Part shown: one piece after another, positions 53,313 to 62,127 of the stretch
How positions within the stretch are numbered: position 1 is the first letter of the stretch
Layout: each line of letters begins with the position of its first letter
Made by a program: the position numbers and the translations under genes
Notes under the pieces: generated by a model
Database searches by the model: none
What the model saw: the letters and a program-made list of their open reading frames with translations, nothing else
Told to the model about the DNA's origin: nothing
DNA from: an uncultured Clostridia bacterium
Lineage (GTDB): Bacteria; Bacillota; Clostridia; TANB77; CAG-508
Length of the DNA: 64,000 bases
Assembly (NCBI GenBank): GCA_948560265.1
Contig: CAOXTD010000001.1
Coordinates: 1 to 64,000 of the forward strand
Direction of reading: 5' to 3'

Positions 53313-53400
53313 TTAGATGAATTGTGCTGTGCCTCCCTTCTTCAAGATTTCCTCGTGAGAAAGGATAATAAGATTATAATGTAATCTTACTGTGGAGGCA
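53313..53400 (-). pseudogene. Decayed type I toxin cassette (copy 1)
   Basis: The ribosome-site and promoter part of the toxin module is recognisable (CCTCCCTTCTTCAAGATTTCC, then AAAGGATAATAA and a TATAAT on the minus strand). The toxin start codon, coding sequence and terminator that should lie between it and the antitoxin promoter are missing. This looks like a deletion derivative of the two intact cassettes downstream. Confidence 0.5.
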
Positions 53401-53462
53401 TATTAATTTGCGAAAAAAGAAACTTTGTTAAAATTGTTTTACATGAATATTTTGTAGAACTC

Positions 53463-53491
53463 TTGCATAAAATATGAGTATATGCTATAAT
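53463..53491 (+). promoter_or_regulatory. Antitoxin RNA promoter (copy 2)
   Basis: TTGCAT 53463-53468 and TATAAT 53486-53491 are 17 bases apart. The RNA would start near 53498 and run across the shared hairpin (53535-53558) into the 3' part of the toxin gene on the opposite strand. Confidence 0.6.
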
Positions 53492-53534
53492 AATTATAGC
53501 TTAAGCAAATACCAAAATAGTAAAGTCAAAAAAT

Positions 53535-53558
53535 CCCTCGTAGGTGCTACTACGAGGG
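53535..53558 (-). terminator. Terminator of toxin copy 2
   Basis: CCCTCGTAG and CTACGAGGG form a perfect 9-bp stem. On the minus strand it is followed by a T-run (plus 53529-53534), so it ends the toxin mRNA. Confidence 0.75.
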
Positions 53559-53564
53559 GTGTTG

Positions 53565-53657
53565 CTATTTATGTAGATGTTCAATTAGTTCTAATACTAG
53601 AACAATTAAATCAACTACAATAGCCATTATCTTTAGTAGAATTTTTAGCAAAGTCAT
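53565..53657 (-). CDS. 30-residue hydrophobic peptide, putative type I toxin (copy 2)
   Basis: AAAGGAGG (plus 53665-53672) is 7 bases upstream of ATG. The peptide starts MTLLKILLKIMAIVVD, is almost wholly Leu/Ile/Val, and ends IEHLHK, forming a single membrane helix with a polar tail. It has its own promoter (TTGTCT, 17 bases, TATAAT on the minus strand, about plus 53714-53742) and terminator. A convergent RNA promoter faces it. Size, composition and architecture fit txpA/RatA-like or Fst-like type I systems; no homology to a named toxin is claimed. Confidence 0.65.
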   Translation of the reverse strand: MTLLKILLKIMAIVVDLIVLVLELIEHLHK

Positions 53658-53831
53658 TGTGTTGCCTCCTTTCTTCAAGATTTCCTTGAAAAAGGATAAT
53701 AACATTATAACGCAGATTTACTATAAAGACAATGTTAATCAATAAAATAAAAGAAAATTTGTTTTGAAAAGAATAGTATATTTTTTAATAAAAACAGTTG
53801 GAAAGATTTACAAGGAATGTAGAGATTGAAT

Positions 53832-53860
53832 TTGACATATATTAAAATAGATGCTATAAT
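53832..53860 (+). promoter_or_regulatory. Antitoxin RNA promoter (copy 3)
   Basis: TTGACA at 53832-53837 and TATAAT at 53855-53860, spacing 17. It drives the short RNA at about 53867-53950. Confidence 0.7.
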
Positions 53861-53866
53861 GACATC

Positions 53867-53950
53867 AAGACGTCGATAGTAGTTCTAAAATAAAAAGGCG
53901 TAAAAAAGAAGACTAGGTAGCGGGTCAATGCATACCTAGTCTTTTCCTTT
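53867..53950 (+). ncRNA. Putative antitoxin RNA (copy 3)
   Basis: The RNA starts after a consensus promoter and ends at a hairpin of AGACTAGGTA/TACCTAGTCT (about 53921-53944) followed by TTTTCCTTT. The same hairpin, read from the minus strand, terminates the toxin mRNA with its own T-run, so the two RNAs overlap tail to tail and are complementary through the hairpin. Confidence 0.6.
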
Positions 53951-53953
53951 GTG

Positions 53954-54022
53954 TTATTCACCTAAGTGTTTTACAATTAAGTAAATCAAATAAAGTTTTA
54001 ACACTTTTAGTAGTTCTTTCAT
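53954..54022 (-). CDS. 22-residue peptide, putative type I toxin (copy 3)
   Basis: The ORF starts at ATG (plus 54020-54022) behind GGAGG (spacing 12, rather long). The peptide MKELLKVLKLYLIYLIVKHLGE is an amphipathic-hydrophobic helix. Its promoter on the minus strand (TTGTCT, 17 bases, TATACT, about plus 54087-54115) and 5' UTR are clearly homologous to those of copy 2, while the coding part has diverged strongly. Like copy 2 it is paired with a convergent short RNA. Confidence 0.6.
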   Translation of the reverse strand: MKELLKVLKLYLIYLIVKHLGE

Positions 54023-54249
54023 AAAAAGAGCAACCCTCCTTTCTCTAAGTATTCCTTATCAAAAGGATAATAATAGTATAACGTAAACTTACTGTAAAGA
54101 CAATATTGATCAATAAAATGAAAGAAAATTTGTTTTGGATTGTTGGATAAAAAATAAAAAGATGAGTATGTGACATAAAACTAATCAATTAGTTGAATAA
54201 AATCCTATCCTTTGGTAAAATTAGTAAAAACTAAAAGGAGAAAAAAGAA

Positions 54250-55020
54250 ATGATTGCATTGGTTACAGGTGCCTCATCAGGAATAGGAAAAGATATTGCG
54301 AGAGAACTAGCAAAAAGAAACTATGATATTATTGCAATTGCTAGAAATGAGGAAGGACTAAAAGAAGTAAAGATAGAATTAGAACAAAAATATCATGTAA
54401 AAGTAGATATAAGAAGCATGGATTTAATTGATAGAGATGGTTGTAGAAAATTATATGAAGATGTACAAAAACAATATGGAACGATAGAAATATTAGTCAA
54501 TAATGCTGGCTTTGGCACTTGTGGAGAATTTACAAAAACGGACTTAGATAAAGAATTAGGAATGATAGACACCAATATTGCAGCACTTCATATATTAACA
54601 AAGCTATTTTTAAGAGATATGGTCAAAGAAAATAAAGGACATATTTTAAATGTGGCATCTATTGCGGGATTTATGCCAGGACCACTTATGGCAACATATT
54701 ATTCCACAAAAGCTTACGTAGTAAGGTTGACACAAAGTATTAGACAAGAATTATTTATGAAAAAATCAAAAGTAAAAATAAGTTGTTTGTGTCCAGGACC
54801 AGTTAAAACTAACTTTAATAAAGTTGCAGATGTGAAGTTTAATTTGTTAGAGGCAGATAGTGGGAAAGTTGCTAAATGTGCAGTCAACCGTATGCTTAAA
54901 AACAGGATTCTAATATTTCCAGGAGTTTTTGTTTGGATAGGAAGGCTACTTGCCAAAATATCTCCAGATCAAATTAGTGCATTTTTTTGTTATTTTGCAC
55001 AAAAAAGAAAAATACAGTAA
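54250..55020 (+). CDS. Short-chain dehydrogenase/reductase (SDR)
   Basis: The 256-residue protein is a classical SDR. It has the nucleotide-binding TGASSGIG motif (residues 6-13), NNAG near 85, a catalytic Ser in NVASIAGF and YxxxK in YYSTKAY, and PGPVKT after the active site. It should reduce or oxidise a small alcohol or carbonyl with NAD(P)H; the substrate is not evident. The ATG is preceded by AAAAGGAG. An alpha/beta hydrolase gene starts 76 bases after the stop and may be co-transcribed. Confidence 0.88.
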   Translation: MIALVTGASSGIGKDIARELAKRNYDIIAIARNEEGLKEVKIELEQKYHVKVDIRSMDLIDRDGCRKLYEDVQKQYGTIEILVNNAGFGTCGEFTKTDLDKELGMIDTNIAALHILTKLFLRDMVKENKGHILNVASIAGFMPGPLMATYYSTKAYVVRLTQSIRQELFMKKSKVKISCLCPGPVKTNFNKVADVKFNLLEADSGKVAKCAVNRMLKNRILIFPGVFVWIGRLLAKISPDQISAFFCYFAQKRKIQ

Positions 55021-55096
55021 TTGGTATATGTAGATTGATAACCAATATAGAAATCTTGAATAGACTATAATAGAACAATTATGGGAGGAAAATTCT

Positions 55097-55906
55097 ATGT
55101 TTTTTATCAAATCAAATGATAATGCCAAAATAGCAGTGTATGATTTAAATACAAATGGAGAAAAAACAATTGTATTAGTTCATGGTTGGCCTTTATCACA
55201 TAAGATGTTTGAATATCAAATTCCTACTCTATTGGAATTAAATTATAGAATTATTATGGTAGATTTAAGAGGTTTTGGAAATTCAGATGTAACCTATACA
55301 GGATATAATTATAATCAATTTGCAACAGATTTATATTGTGTTATATATGCATTAAATCTATGGAACTTTGACTTATTAGGATTTTCAATGGGTGGAGCTG
55401 TTGTAACAAGGTATATGAAAATGTATCAAGGATATGGAGTTAGAAAATTGTGCTTATTAGATGCTGCTGTTCCATCATATTGCAAGTCATATTCTAATCT
55501 ATATGGGCAAACAATAGAAGATACGAACAGACTAATTCAGCTAGGACTTAATGATAGACCAAAACTAAATGAATACTTTGGAAGTATATTCTTTTACCAA
55601 GAACTATCAAGTCCTTTTAAAGAGTGGTTTCAAAATTTAAATAATAATGCTTCTGGATTGGGAGAAATAAATTCTTTGGTTGCTTTAAGAGATGAAAATG
55701 TTTTTGATGATTTAAAATATATTAATGTACCAACAGGTATTTTCCATGGAAAAGAAGATAAAATATGCCCATTTGGAATGGCAGAAATAATGAATAAAAA
55801 TATTAGAAGTTCTACTTTGTATCCTTTTGAAAAAGCAGGTCATGGAGCTTTTTATGAAGTTAAAAATCAAGTAAATAAATCATTAGTACAATTTTTAAAA
55901 TCATAA
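55097..55906 (+). CDS. Alpha/beta hydrolase
   Basis: The 269-residue protein has the canonical order: oxyanion-region HGWPLSHKMFEYQ (about residue 29), DLRGFGNSD, nucleophile elbow GFSMGG (about 95-100, Ser nucleophile), an acidic residue in FHGKEDK (about 215), and the catalytic His in KAGHGAF (about 250). It resembles non-haem peroxidase-like or esterase members. TGGGAGGA precedes the ATG. There is no signal peptide, so it is cytosolic. Confidence 0.88.
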   Translation: MFFIKSNDNAKIAVYDLNTNGEKTIVLVHGWPLSHKMFEYQIPTLLELNYRIIMVDLRGFGNSDVTYTGYNYNQFATDLYCVIYALNLWNFDLLGFSMGGAVVTRYMKMYQGYGVRKLCLLDAAVPSYCKSYSNLYGQTIEDTNRLIQLGLNDRPKLNEYFGSIFFYQELSSPFKEWFQNLNNNASGLGEINSLVALRDENVFDDLKYINVPTGIFHGKEDKICPFGMAEIMNKNIRSSTLYPFEKAGHGAFYEVKNQVNKSLVQFLKS

Positions 55907-55920
55907 AACTTTCTAAATGA

Positions 55921-55950
55921 AAAGAGACGAACGTAGTACTCGTCTCTTTT
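55921..55950. terminator. Intrinsic terminator after the hydrolase gene
   Basis: AAAGAGACGA and TCGTCTCTTT pair and are followed by T's; it lies 15 bases after the stop codon and separates it from the minus-strand gene. Confidence 0.8.
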
Positions 55951-56036
55951 AGTTCGTAATTTTACTTTGTTGGTTAACTTAGATCCGTTTCATTATACAT
56001 AAGTTTCTGTAATTTGATCTTACTTGAATGGCTAAC

Positions 56037-56738
56037 TTAGTTTCTTCTTTTTCCAAATAAAGATAGAACTCTAAGGAAGATGTTAATGAAGTCTAAATAC
56101 AATTCCATAGCGCCATAAACATATAGCTTTTCAGACTCACAAAAGCCTTCTTCACCCATTCTTTTAATTTTATTCATATCATAAACTGTTAGTCCAAAGA
56201 AAATAGCTAGAATAGCCCAATCTAAAGCAATATCTAAAGCTGAGCTTCTAAGAAAGAGGTTAATAACTGTTAAAACAAGTCCTATTACAAGTGCCACAGT
56301 CAAAACAGTTCCCCAGCTTGATATATCTTTTTCTGTTTTATATCCTAAAAAAGCTAAAGCTCCAAATAAAGCAGCAGTACCAAAGAAGGCATACACAATA
56401 GAACTTAATTCAAATGCTGCAAAAATAACGGATAGAGTAAAGCCATTTAAAAATGCATAAGCAAAAAACAGAACTGTAACAGCTGTAGGAGATAGTTTTC
56501 TAAACATAAGAGAGAAAACTAAAACGACAATTACTTCAGCAATAGCTAAATAGAAAAAGCCATTACTTAGAATAAGAGGAATATATAATCCTGAATAGTA
56601 AGCAAAAGCAGCTGTAATACCACTTGCTAGTAGTCCTAAAAACATTCTAAAAAATGTATTAGAAAGAACGCCATTCATATCCATAGTTTGAATAGGGTCA
56701 TTGTTAACCTCATTGCTAGCATCATAATAATCCATCAT
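56037..56738 (-). CDS. Bax inhibitor-1/YccA family membrane protein
   Basis: The start is placed at ATG 56738 (MMDYYDASNEV), since AAAGGTGGTG lies just upstream. The longer frame from 56768 would place that site inside the gene. The 233-residue product has about seven membrane helices after an N-terminal polar stretch and the family's features: NTFFRMFLGLLASGITAAFA, FANGFTL-like AFLNGFTLSVIF, and a C-terminal LTVYDMNKIKRM. The family is linked to calcium leak and stress tolerance in bacteria, but its exact role here is not known. Confidence 0.85.
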   Translation of the reverse strand: MMDYYDASNEVNNDPIQTMDMNGVLSNTFFRMFLGLLASGITAAFAYYSGLYIPLILSNGFFYLAIAEVIVVLVFSLMFRKLSPTAVTVLFFAYAFLNGFTLSVIFAAFELSSIVYAFFGTAALFGALAFLGYKTEKDISSWGTVLTVALVIGLVLTVINLFLRSSALDIALDWAILAIFFGLTVYDMNKIKRMGEEGFCESEKLYVYGAMELYLDFINIFLRVLSLFGKRRN

Positions 56739-56823
56739 AAAAAAATCACCACCTTTAATATATATCATAGCATATTGAATGAAATATATGCAATATAGAA
56801 ACAGAATTTAAAGATAAAAAAAG

Positions 56824-56852
56824 TTGACATAACATTGAAAACGCGATATAAT
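56824..56852 (+). promoter_or_regulatory. Promoter of the CAP-domain gene
   Basis: TTGACA at 56824-56829 and TATAAT at 56847-56852, spacing 17, about 105 bases before the ATG at 56966. Confidence 0.7.
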
Positions 56853-56965
56853 ATAACTGTTGTTTGTCAAAAGAGAATAAAAAGGTTTACAAGGGATAAA
56901 ATAAAAGAAGAACACAAAACTTAAGAAGAAAATATTGATAAGAAAAAATTAAGGGATGTGCAAAC

Positions 56966-57508
56966 ATGAAAAAAATGAGAAGGAAACTTCTTACTGTTTT
57001 ATTCTTTGTCATTTTTATTTTGATGGAAAGTATTTCGCTCGCAACATTTCAAAGTGCGAGAGTAGAAGAATTAGATAAAGAAGAAAGAATACAAGAAATG
57101 ATAATACAAACAGTAGAGCTATCACAAGAAGAACAAGAAATCTTAGACTTAGCAAATGAATATAGAGAACAAAATGGATTGGAAGCATTAAAACCACTTG
57201 CTAGACTACAACAAACAGCAAAGATAAAAGCAAAAGATTTAGTAGAAAATGAATATTTTTCACATCACTCCAAACAATTAGGAACTCCATTTGAAATGCT
57301 AAAAGCAAATCAAGTAGTTTATGATATAGCAGGAGAAAACTTGGCGGGAAATATGACACCAAAGAAAGCAGTAGAATCTTGGATAAATTCTAAAACACAT
57401 AGAGAGAACATTCTAGAAGGAAGATTTAATTATACAGGAGTAAGTGCGATAGAGAGTCCAATTTATGGAAAAGTATTTGTTCAATTATTTATTGGAATAG
57501 AAGAGTAG
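56966..57508 (+). CDS. Secreted CAP-domain (SCP/PR1-like) protein
   Basis: The 180-residue product has an N-terminal signal or anchor helix (residues 8-27), a short charged linker, then a CAP domain from about residue 55: ILDLANEYREQNGLEAL, LQQTAKIKAKDLVENEYFSHHS, GENLAGNMTPKKAVESWINSKTHRENILEGRF and a closing YGKVFVQLFIG. The HRENIL and FSHHS segments carry the conserved CAP cavity histidines. Bacterial CAP proteins are extracellular, with unclear activity. It follows its own promoter and precedes a small membrane peptide gene. Confidence 0.9.
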   Translation: MKKMRRKLLTVLFFVIFILMESISLATFQSARVEELDKEERIQEMIIQTVELSQEEQEILDLANEYREQNGLEALKPLARLQQTAKIKAKDLVENEYFSHHSKQLGTPFEMLKANQVVYDIAGENLAGNMTPKKAVESWINSKTHRENILEGRFNYTGVSAIESPIYGKVFVQLFIGIEE

Positions 57509-57520
57509 GACATAGTATGC

Positions 57521-57549
57521 TTGAAGTTTTAAAAAAAACATGATATAAT
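57521..57549 (+). promoter_or_regulatory. Promoter of the 35-residue peptide gene
   Basis: TTGAAG at 57521-57526 and TATAAT at 57544-57549, spacing 17, 54 bases upstream of the ATG at 57604. Confidence 0.6.
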
Positions 57550-57603
57550 GGAAAGACAAAACCAGAAGGTTTTAATTTATTATTTCACAAGGAGGAATAC
57601 AGT

Positions 57604-57711
57604 ATGAAGATAGTGCTTAAGGTAACAACCCTTGTGTGCGTGGGGGTATTAATAGCTATTGGCTTATTATTTTTGGCTATGGAAAGAGACAAAAGTTGGT
57701 TTTATGATTAA
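57604..57711 (+). CDS. 35-residue single-pass membrane peptide
   Basis: ATG at 57604 follows AAGGAGG (spacing about 8). The peptide has a short basic start (MKIVLK), one hydrophobic helix (about residues 7-25) and the tail MERDKSWFYD. It has its own promoter and an intrinsic terminator 14 bases after the stop, so it is a complete small transcription unit. It could be a small regulatory membrane protein or a toxin. I see no antisense promoter, so a type I system is not supported. Confidence 0.6.
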   Translation: MKIVLKVTTLVCVGVLIAIGLLFLAMERDKSWFYD

Positions 57712-57725
57712 CCCCTTTACGAAGA

Positions 57726-57750
57726 GGACACCCCGACAGGTGTCCTTTTT
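57726..57750 (+). terminator. Intrinsic terminator of the 35-residue peptide gene
   Basis: GGACACC (57726-57732) and GGTGTCC (57739-57745) followed by TTTTT. Confidence 0.85.
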
Positions 57751-57820
57751 GCAATAATAAATGATAAAAAATACAGTTTCAAAATATTACAAAAATTTTA
57801 CAAATTTGTTACAAAATGCA

Positions 57821-57850
57821 TTGACAACCAGTACAAGGCTATGATATAAT
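57821..57850 (+). promoter_or_regulatory. Promoter of rpoBC
   Basis: TTGACA at 57821-57826 and TATAAT at 57845-57850, 18 bases apart. This gives a 5' leader of about 400 bases before rpoB. The leader holds a tiny ORF, a terminator-like hairpin and a long A/T hairpin; an 80-codon frame at 57928-58170 has no ribosome site and is not supported. Confidence 0.7.
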
Positions 57851-57878
57851 TTGACACAATAAATTAAAGGTGGATGGA

Positions 57879-57911
57879 ATGGTTGTTAATACAAATTTAG
57901 CGATAAAATAA
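57879..57911 (+). CDS. 10-residue ORF in the rpoB leader
   Basis: ATG at 57879 follows AAAGGTGG (57866-57873); the peptide is MVVNTNLAIK. It ends 13 bases before a terminator-like hairpin. It may couple leader translation to rpoBC transcription, although no codon run suggests a particular amino-acid signal. Confidence 0.4.
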   Translation: MVVNTNLAIK

Positions 57912-57924
57912 ACAAGATAAAACC

Positions 57925-57959
57925 CAGTTGGTAAACATAAATGTGCCAACTGCGTTTTT
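57925..57959 (+). terminator. Attenuator-like terminator in the rpoB leader
   Basis: CAGTTGG (57925-57931) and CCAACTG (57946-57952), then CG and TTTTT. It lies between the rpoBC promoter and rpoB, so transcription must read through it. Confidence 0.65.
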
Positions 57960-58182
57960 GTTGTCTGCCAGAAAATTCATCACTTACTTATGTCAAATCA
58001 ATAAAAAGAGGAATTGTTCTAATCTAGCTTACGGAAATAATGCTTTGGGAGCAGAAAGCAAAAATTTTAGTAAACCTATCTTAGAAGCAAGAAGGACTTT
58101 TTATTGGAATTTATATTCTTTATATTTTCAATCTGCTTATCTTTTAGTTCTAGGAGCGTTAGCGACGTAGAAATAAAACATG

Positions 58183-58232
58183 CAAACGTTACAAAATTTT
58201 AAAAACTCTGTTTTTTAAATTTTGTTAGTTTG
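58183..58232 (+). promoter_or_regulatory. Long A/T-rich hairpin just before rpoB
   Basis: CAAAC...ACAAAATTT..AAA pairs with TTT..AAATTTTGT...GTTTG, ending 13 bases before the rpoB ribosome site, so it could affect translation or mRNA processing. A similar ACAAAAT-type stem occurs at 19827-19862. Confidence 0.45.
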
Positions 58233-58256
58233 TAATTTAATTTAGGGGTGATTCTT

Positions 58257-61200
58257 TTGTTAAAAGAAATTAAGCACGAGAAATGTTCTCGTAAGACCTT
58301 TGCTAAAATTGGTGATTCTATCGAAATGCCAAATTTAATCAAAGTTCAAAAAGATTCTTATGATTGGTTTGTAGAAGAAGGGCTTGGAGAAGTATTGAGA
58401 GATATTTCACCAATTATTGATTACTCTGGAAACCTAGTACTTGAATTCTTAGATTACTACATGGAAGAAAAAACAAAATACACATTGGAAGAAGCAAAAG
58501 AGCGTGATGCAACATACTCTACCAGATTACACGTAAAGGTAAGACTTATCAATCGTGAAACAGGTGAAATCAAAGAGCAAGTAATTTACTTAGGCGATTT
58601 CCCATTAATGACAGATAGTGGTACTTTTATTATCAATGGTGCAGAAAGAGTTGTAGTTAGCCAGTTAGTTCGTTCACCAGGTTGCTACTATGCATCAGAA
58701 TTTGATAGCAAAACAGGAAGAAAGATTTATACTTCTACTGTTATGCCTATTCGTGGTGCTTGGATTGAATATGAAACTGACGGAAATGATGTGTTCTATG
58801 CCAGAGTAGATAGAACAAGAAAAATTCCAGTAACCACTTTATTAAAAGCAATTGGAATTGTAACAGATGAACAAATCTTACAATTATTCGGAGAAGAGAA
58901 CAAATTAAAAGAAACTCTTCAAAAAGACCCAATTAAAACTCAAGATGAGGCTTTAATTGAAATTTATAAAAAGTTAAGACCAGGAGAACTTCCAACAGCG
59001 GATGCTGCTAGAAACTTATTCAATGGATTATTCTTTGATCCAAGAAGATATGATTTAGCAAAAGTAGGAAGATATAAATTCAATAAGAAATTAAGCTTAG
59101 CAACTAGAATTACAGGAAGAATTGCATTTAATGATATTATTGACCCAGAAACTGGAGAAGTATTAGCAGAAAAAGACACTATGATTACAGAAGATGCAGC
59201 AATTGCTATTCAAAATTCTGGAATTAATAGTGTTGATGTTAAAGTAGAAGACAAACCAGTAAAAGTAATTGGTAATGGAACCGTTAATATTCACGAAATG
59301 TTACCAAATGTAAAATTAAGTGATTTACATATTAGAGAAATGGTAAGCTATCCAGTTCTAAAATCTATTATTGACACAACAGAAGAAAAAGATTTACATG
59401 ATGTTATTAAGGAACGTATAGATGAATTAATTCCAAAATTCATTACAAACGAAGATATTTTAGCATCTATCAGCTATTTATTAAATTTAGAACATGGACT
59501 TGGAAATATAGATGATATTGACCATTTAGGAAATCGTCGTATCCGTTGTGTAGGTGAGTTATTACAAAATCAATTTAGAATTGGTTTAACAAGATTAGAA
59601 AGAGTTGTTCGTGAAAGAATGACAATTCAAGACCTAGATGTTATTACACCACAAACTTTAATTAATACAAAACCAATCACATCATCTATTAGAGAGTTCT
59701 TTGGAAGTTCACAATTATCACAATTCATGGACCAAACCAACCCACTTTCTGAATTAACACATAAAAGAAGAATTTCAGCATTAGGACCTGGTGGACTTTC
59801 AAGAGAAAGAGCAGGATTTGAGGTTCGTGATATTCACTATACTCACTATGGTAGACTTTGCCCTGTAGAATCTCCAGAAGGACCAAACATTGGACTTATC
59901 TCAGCATTATCTTCTTTTGCCATTATTAATGAACATGGATTTGTAGAAACACCATATCGTAAAATCGATCATGAAACAGGTAAAATAACAGATGAAATCA
60001 TCTATATGCCAGCAGATGAGGAAGATAAATATATTATCGCACAAGCATCAGAGCCATTAGATGAAGAAGGTAAATTTGTGAATGAAAGAATTCGTGTACG
60101 TCACAGAGAAGAAATCACTATGGTGGACAAAGCACAAGTTGATTTTGTAGATGTATCACCAAAACAATTAGTATCTGTTGCAGCAGCCATGATTCCATTC
60201 TTAGAGCACGACGACGTAAAACGTTCTCTAATGGGTTCAAACATGCAACGTCAAGCAGTTCCATTATTAACAACTGACTCACCAATCGTAGGAACTGGTA
60301 TGGAATATAGAGCAGCAAGAGATTCAGGAATTACAGTTCTAGCAAAGAATGAAGGAATTGTTGAAAAAGTAACAGGTGATGAAATTCAAATTAGAACAAA
60401 AAAAGATGAATTAGATATTTATCATTTAAGAAAATTCAAACGTACCAATGGTGGTACATGTATCAACCAAAGACCAGTTGTATCTGTTGGAGAAAAGGTA
60501 AAAGAAGGAGAACTTATTGCAGACGGACCAGCTACTCAAAATGGAGAAATGGCATTAGGAAAGAACGTATTAATTGCCTTCACAACTTGGGAAGGATATA
60601 ACTACGAGGACGCTGTATTAATCAGTGAAAGACTAGTAAAAGAGGATGTATATACTTCTATCCATATTGAAGAATATGATTGCGAATGTCGTGATACAAA
60701 ATTAGGGCCAGAAGAAATTACTCGTGATATTCCAAATGTTGGTGATGACAGCTTAAAAGACCTAGACGAAAATGGAATTATCCGTATAGGTGCAGAAGTT
60801 AGACCAGGAGATATCTTAGTTGGTAAAGTTACTCCAAAAGGAGAAACAGAGCTAACAGCAGAAGAAAGACTACTTCGTGCTATCTTTGGAGAAAAAGCAA
60901 GAGAAGTAAGAGATACTTCGCTTCGTGTACCACATGGAGAAGCTGGAACGATTGTAGATGTTAAGATATTTACTAGAGATAATTCAGATGAATTAGGACC
61001 AGGTGTTAACCAAGTGATTCGTTGCTATATTGCAACAAAGAGAAAAGTATCTGTTGGTGATAAAATGGCTGGACGTCACGGTAACAAAGGTGTTATCTCA
61101 CGTATTTTACCAGAAGAAGATATGCCATTCTTACCAGATGGAACACCAGTAGACATCGTATTAAACCCATTAGGTGTACCTTCTCGTATGAACTTAGGTC

Positions 61201-62024
61201 AAGTATTAGAAGTTCACTTAGGTATGGCAGCAAGAGCTTTAGGATTTAAAGTAGCAACACCAGTATTTGACGGTGCAACAGATATGGAAATCCAAGAGCT
61301 ATTAAAAGAAGCTGGACTTCGTGAAGATGGAAAAACAGTGGTATATGATGGAAGAACAGGAGAACCATTTGATAGCCCAATTACAGTTGGTGTTATGTAT
61401 ATGTTAAAACTTCACCACTTAGTAGATGATAAAATCCATGCTCGTTCAACTGGACCATACTCATTAGTAACACAACAACCTTTAGGTGGTAAAGCACAAT
61501 TTGGTGGACAACGTTTTGGAGAGATGGAAGTTTGGGCATTAGAGGCTTATGGTGCAGCTTATACACTACAAGAAATGCTAACCGTTAAGTCGGATGATGT
61601 TGTAGGACGTGTTAAGACTTATGAGTCTATTGTAAAAGGTGAAAATGTACCAGAACCAGGAGTGCCAGAAGGATTTAAAGTATTAATAAAAGAGCTTCAA
61701 TCATTAGGATTAGATATACGTTTATTATCACCAGACAACCAAGAATTAGAACTAAAAGAAAACATTGATGAAGGAATTGACTTCAACAGCATTGAAGACA
61801 CCAAGAAGTTTGTAGAAGAGGAAGAAGCAGTTGTTGATGAAAATGAACTTGCAGATGGATATGCAGAAGAAAGTGAAGATGTAGCAGATTTAGATGATCT
61901 TATGGACACAGATGAAGATAGCCTATTTGAAGGGCTTGATGATGAGGAAATCTTGTTAGATGATACAGATTTAGGAGAAGATAATCTACTTAATGACCAA
62001 GATTTGTTAGATGAGAATGAGTAA
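58257..62024 (+). CDS. rpoB: RNA polymerase beta subunit
   Basis: TTG at 58257 is the best start: GGGGTG (58245-58250) is 6 bases upstream, and the protein then begins [20 protein letters not shown], close to other clostridial RpoB starts. The 1255-residue protein has all standard blocks: [16 protein letters not shown], the rifampicin pocket [53 protein letters not shown] and the [20 protein letters not shown] end. Rifampicin-pocket residues look wild type. A long acidic C-terminal tail (about 85 residues rich in Glu and Asp) extends past the usual end. It is the catalytic core of transcription with RpoC. Confidence 0.96.
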   Translation: MLKEIKHEKCSRKTFAKIGDSIEMPNLIKVQKDSYDWFVEEGLGEVLRDISPIIDYSGNLVLEFLDYYMEEKTKYTLEEAKERDATYSTRLHVKVRLINRETGEIKEQVIYLGDFPLMTDSGTFIINGAERVVVSQLVRSPGCYYASEFDSKTGRKIYTSTVMPIRGAWIEYETDGNDVFYARVDRTRKIPVTTLLKAIGIVTDEQILQLFGEENKLKETLQKDPIKTQDEALIEIYKKLRPGELPTADAARNLFNGLFFDPRRYDLAKVGRYKFNKKLSLATRITGRIAFNDIIDPETGEVLAEKDTMITEDAAIAIQNSGINSVDVKVEDKPVKVIGNGTVNIHEMLPNVKLSDLHIREMVSYPVLKSIIDTTEEKDLHDVIKERIDELIPKFITNEDILASISYLLNLEHGLGNIDDIDHLGNRRIRCVGELLQNQFRIGLTRLERVVRERMTIQDLDVITPQTLINTKPITSSIREFFGSSQLSQFMDQTNPLSELTHKRRISALGPGGLSRERAGFEVRDIHYTHYGRLCPVESPEGPNIGLISALSSFAIINEHGFVETPYRKIDHETGKITDEIIYMPADEEDKYIIAQASEPLDEEGKFVNERIRVRHREEITMVDKAQVDFVDVSPKQLVSVAAAMIPFLEHDDVKRSLMGSNMQRQAVPLLTTDSPIVGTGMEYRAARDSGITVLAKNEGIVEKVTGDEIQIRTKKDELDIYHLRKFKRTNGGTCINQRPVVSVGEKVKEGELIADGPATQNGEMALGKNVLIAFTTWEGYNYEDAVLISERLVKEDVYTSIHIEEYDCECRDTKLGPEEITRDIPNVGDDSLKDLDENGIIRIGAEVRPGDILVGKVTPKGETELTAEERLLRAIFGEKAREVRDTSLRVPHGEAGTIVDVKIFTRDNSDELGPGVNQVIRCYIATKRKVSVGDKMAGRHGNKGVISRILPEEDMPFLPDGTPVDIVLNPLGVPSRMNLGQVLEVHLGMAARALGFKVATPVFDGATDMEIQELLKEAGLREDGKTVVYDGRTGEPFDSPITVGVMYMLKLHHLVDDKIHARSTGPYSLVTQQPLGGKAQFGGQRFGEMEVWALEAYGAAYTLQEMLTVKSDDVVGRVKTYESIVKGENVPEPGVPEGFKVLIKELQSLGLDIRLLSPDNQELELKENIDEGIDFNSIEDTKKFVEEEEAVVDENELADGYAEESEDVADLDDLMDTDEDSLFEGLDDEEILLDDTDLGEDNLLNDQDLLDENE

Positions 62025-62043
62025 TAAAAATAATTAAATAGCC

Positions 62044-62114
62044 TTCACAAAAAACTTAAGGCTTGACCAGAGGGAATTGTGCAGCAGTGGATAAGCCTTA
62101 GGTAATGTTGTGAA
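62044..62114 (+). promoter_or_regulatory. Nested stem-loop between rpoB and rpoC
   Basis: TTCACAA (62044-62050) pairs with TTGTGAA (62108-62114), and inside them TAAGGCTT (62057-62064) with AAGCCTTA (62093-62100), leaving a loop of about 28 bases. There is no T-run, so it probably stabilises or processes the rpoBC mRNA. Confidence 0.5.
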
Positions 62115-62127
62115 AAATGAAAAATAA

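Noticed and set aside
57928..58170. 80-codon open frame in the rpoB leader
   Set aside because: It has no ribosome site, begins inside a terminator hairpin and its protein has no recognisable features.
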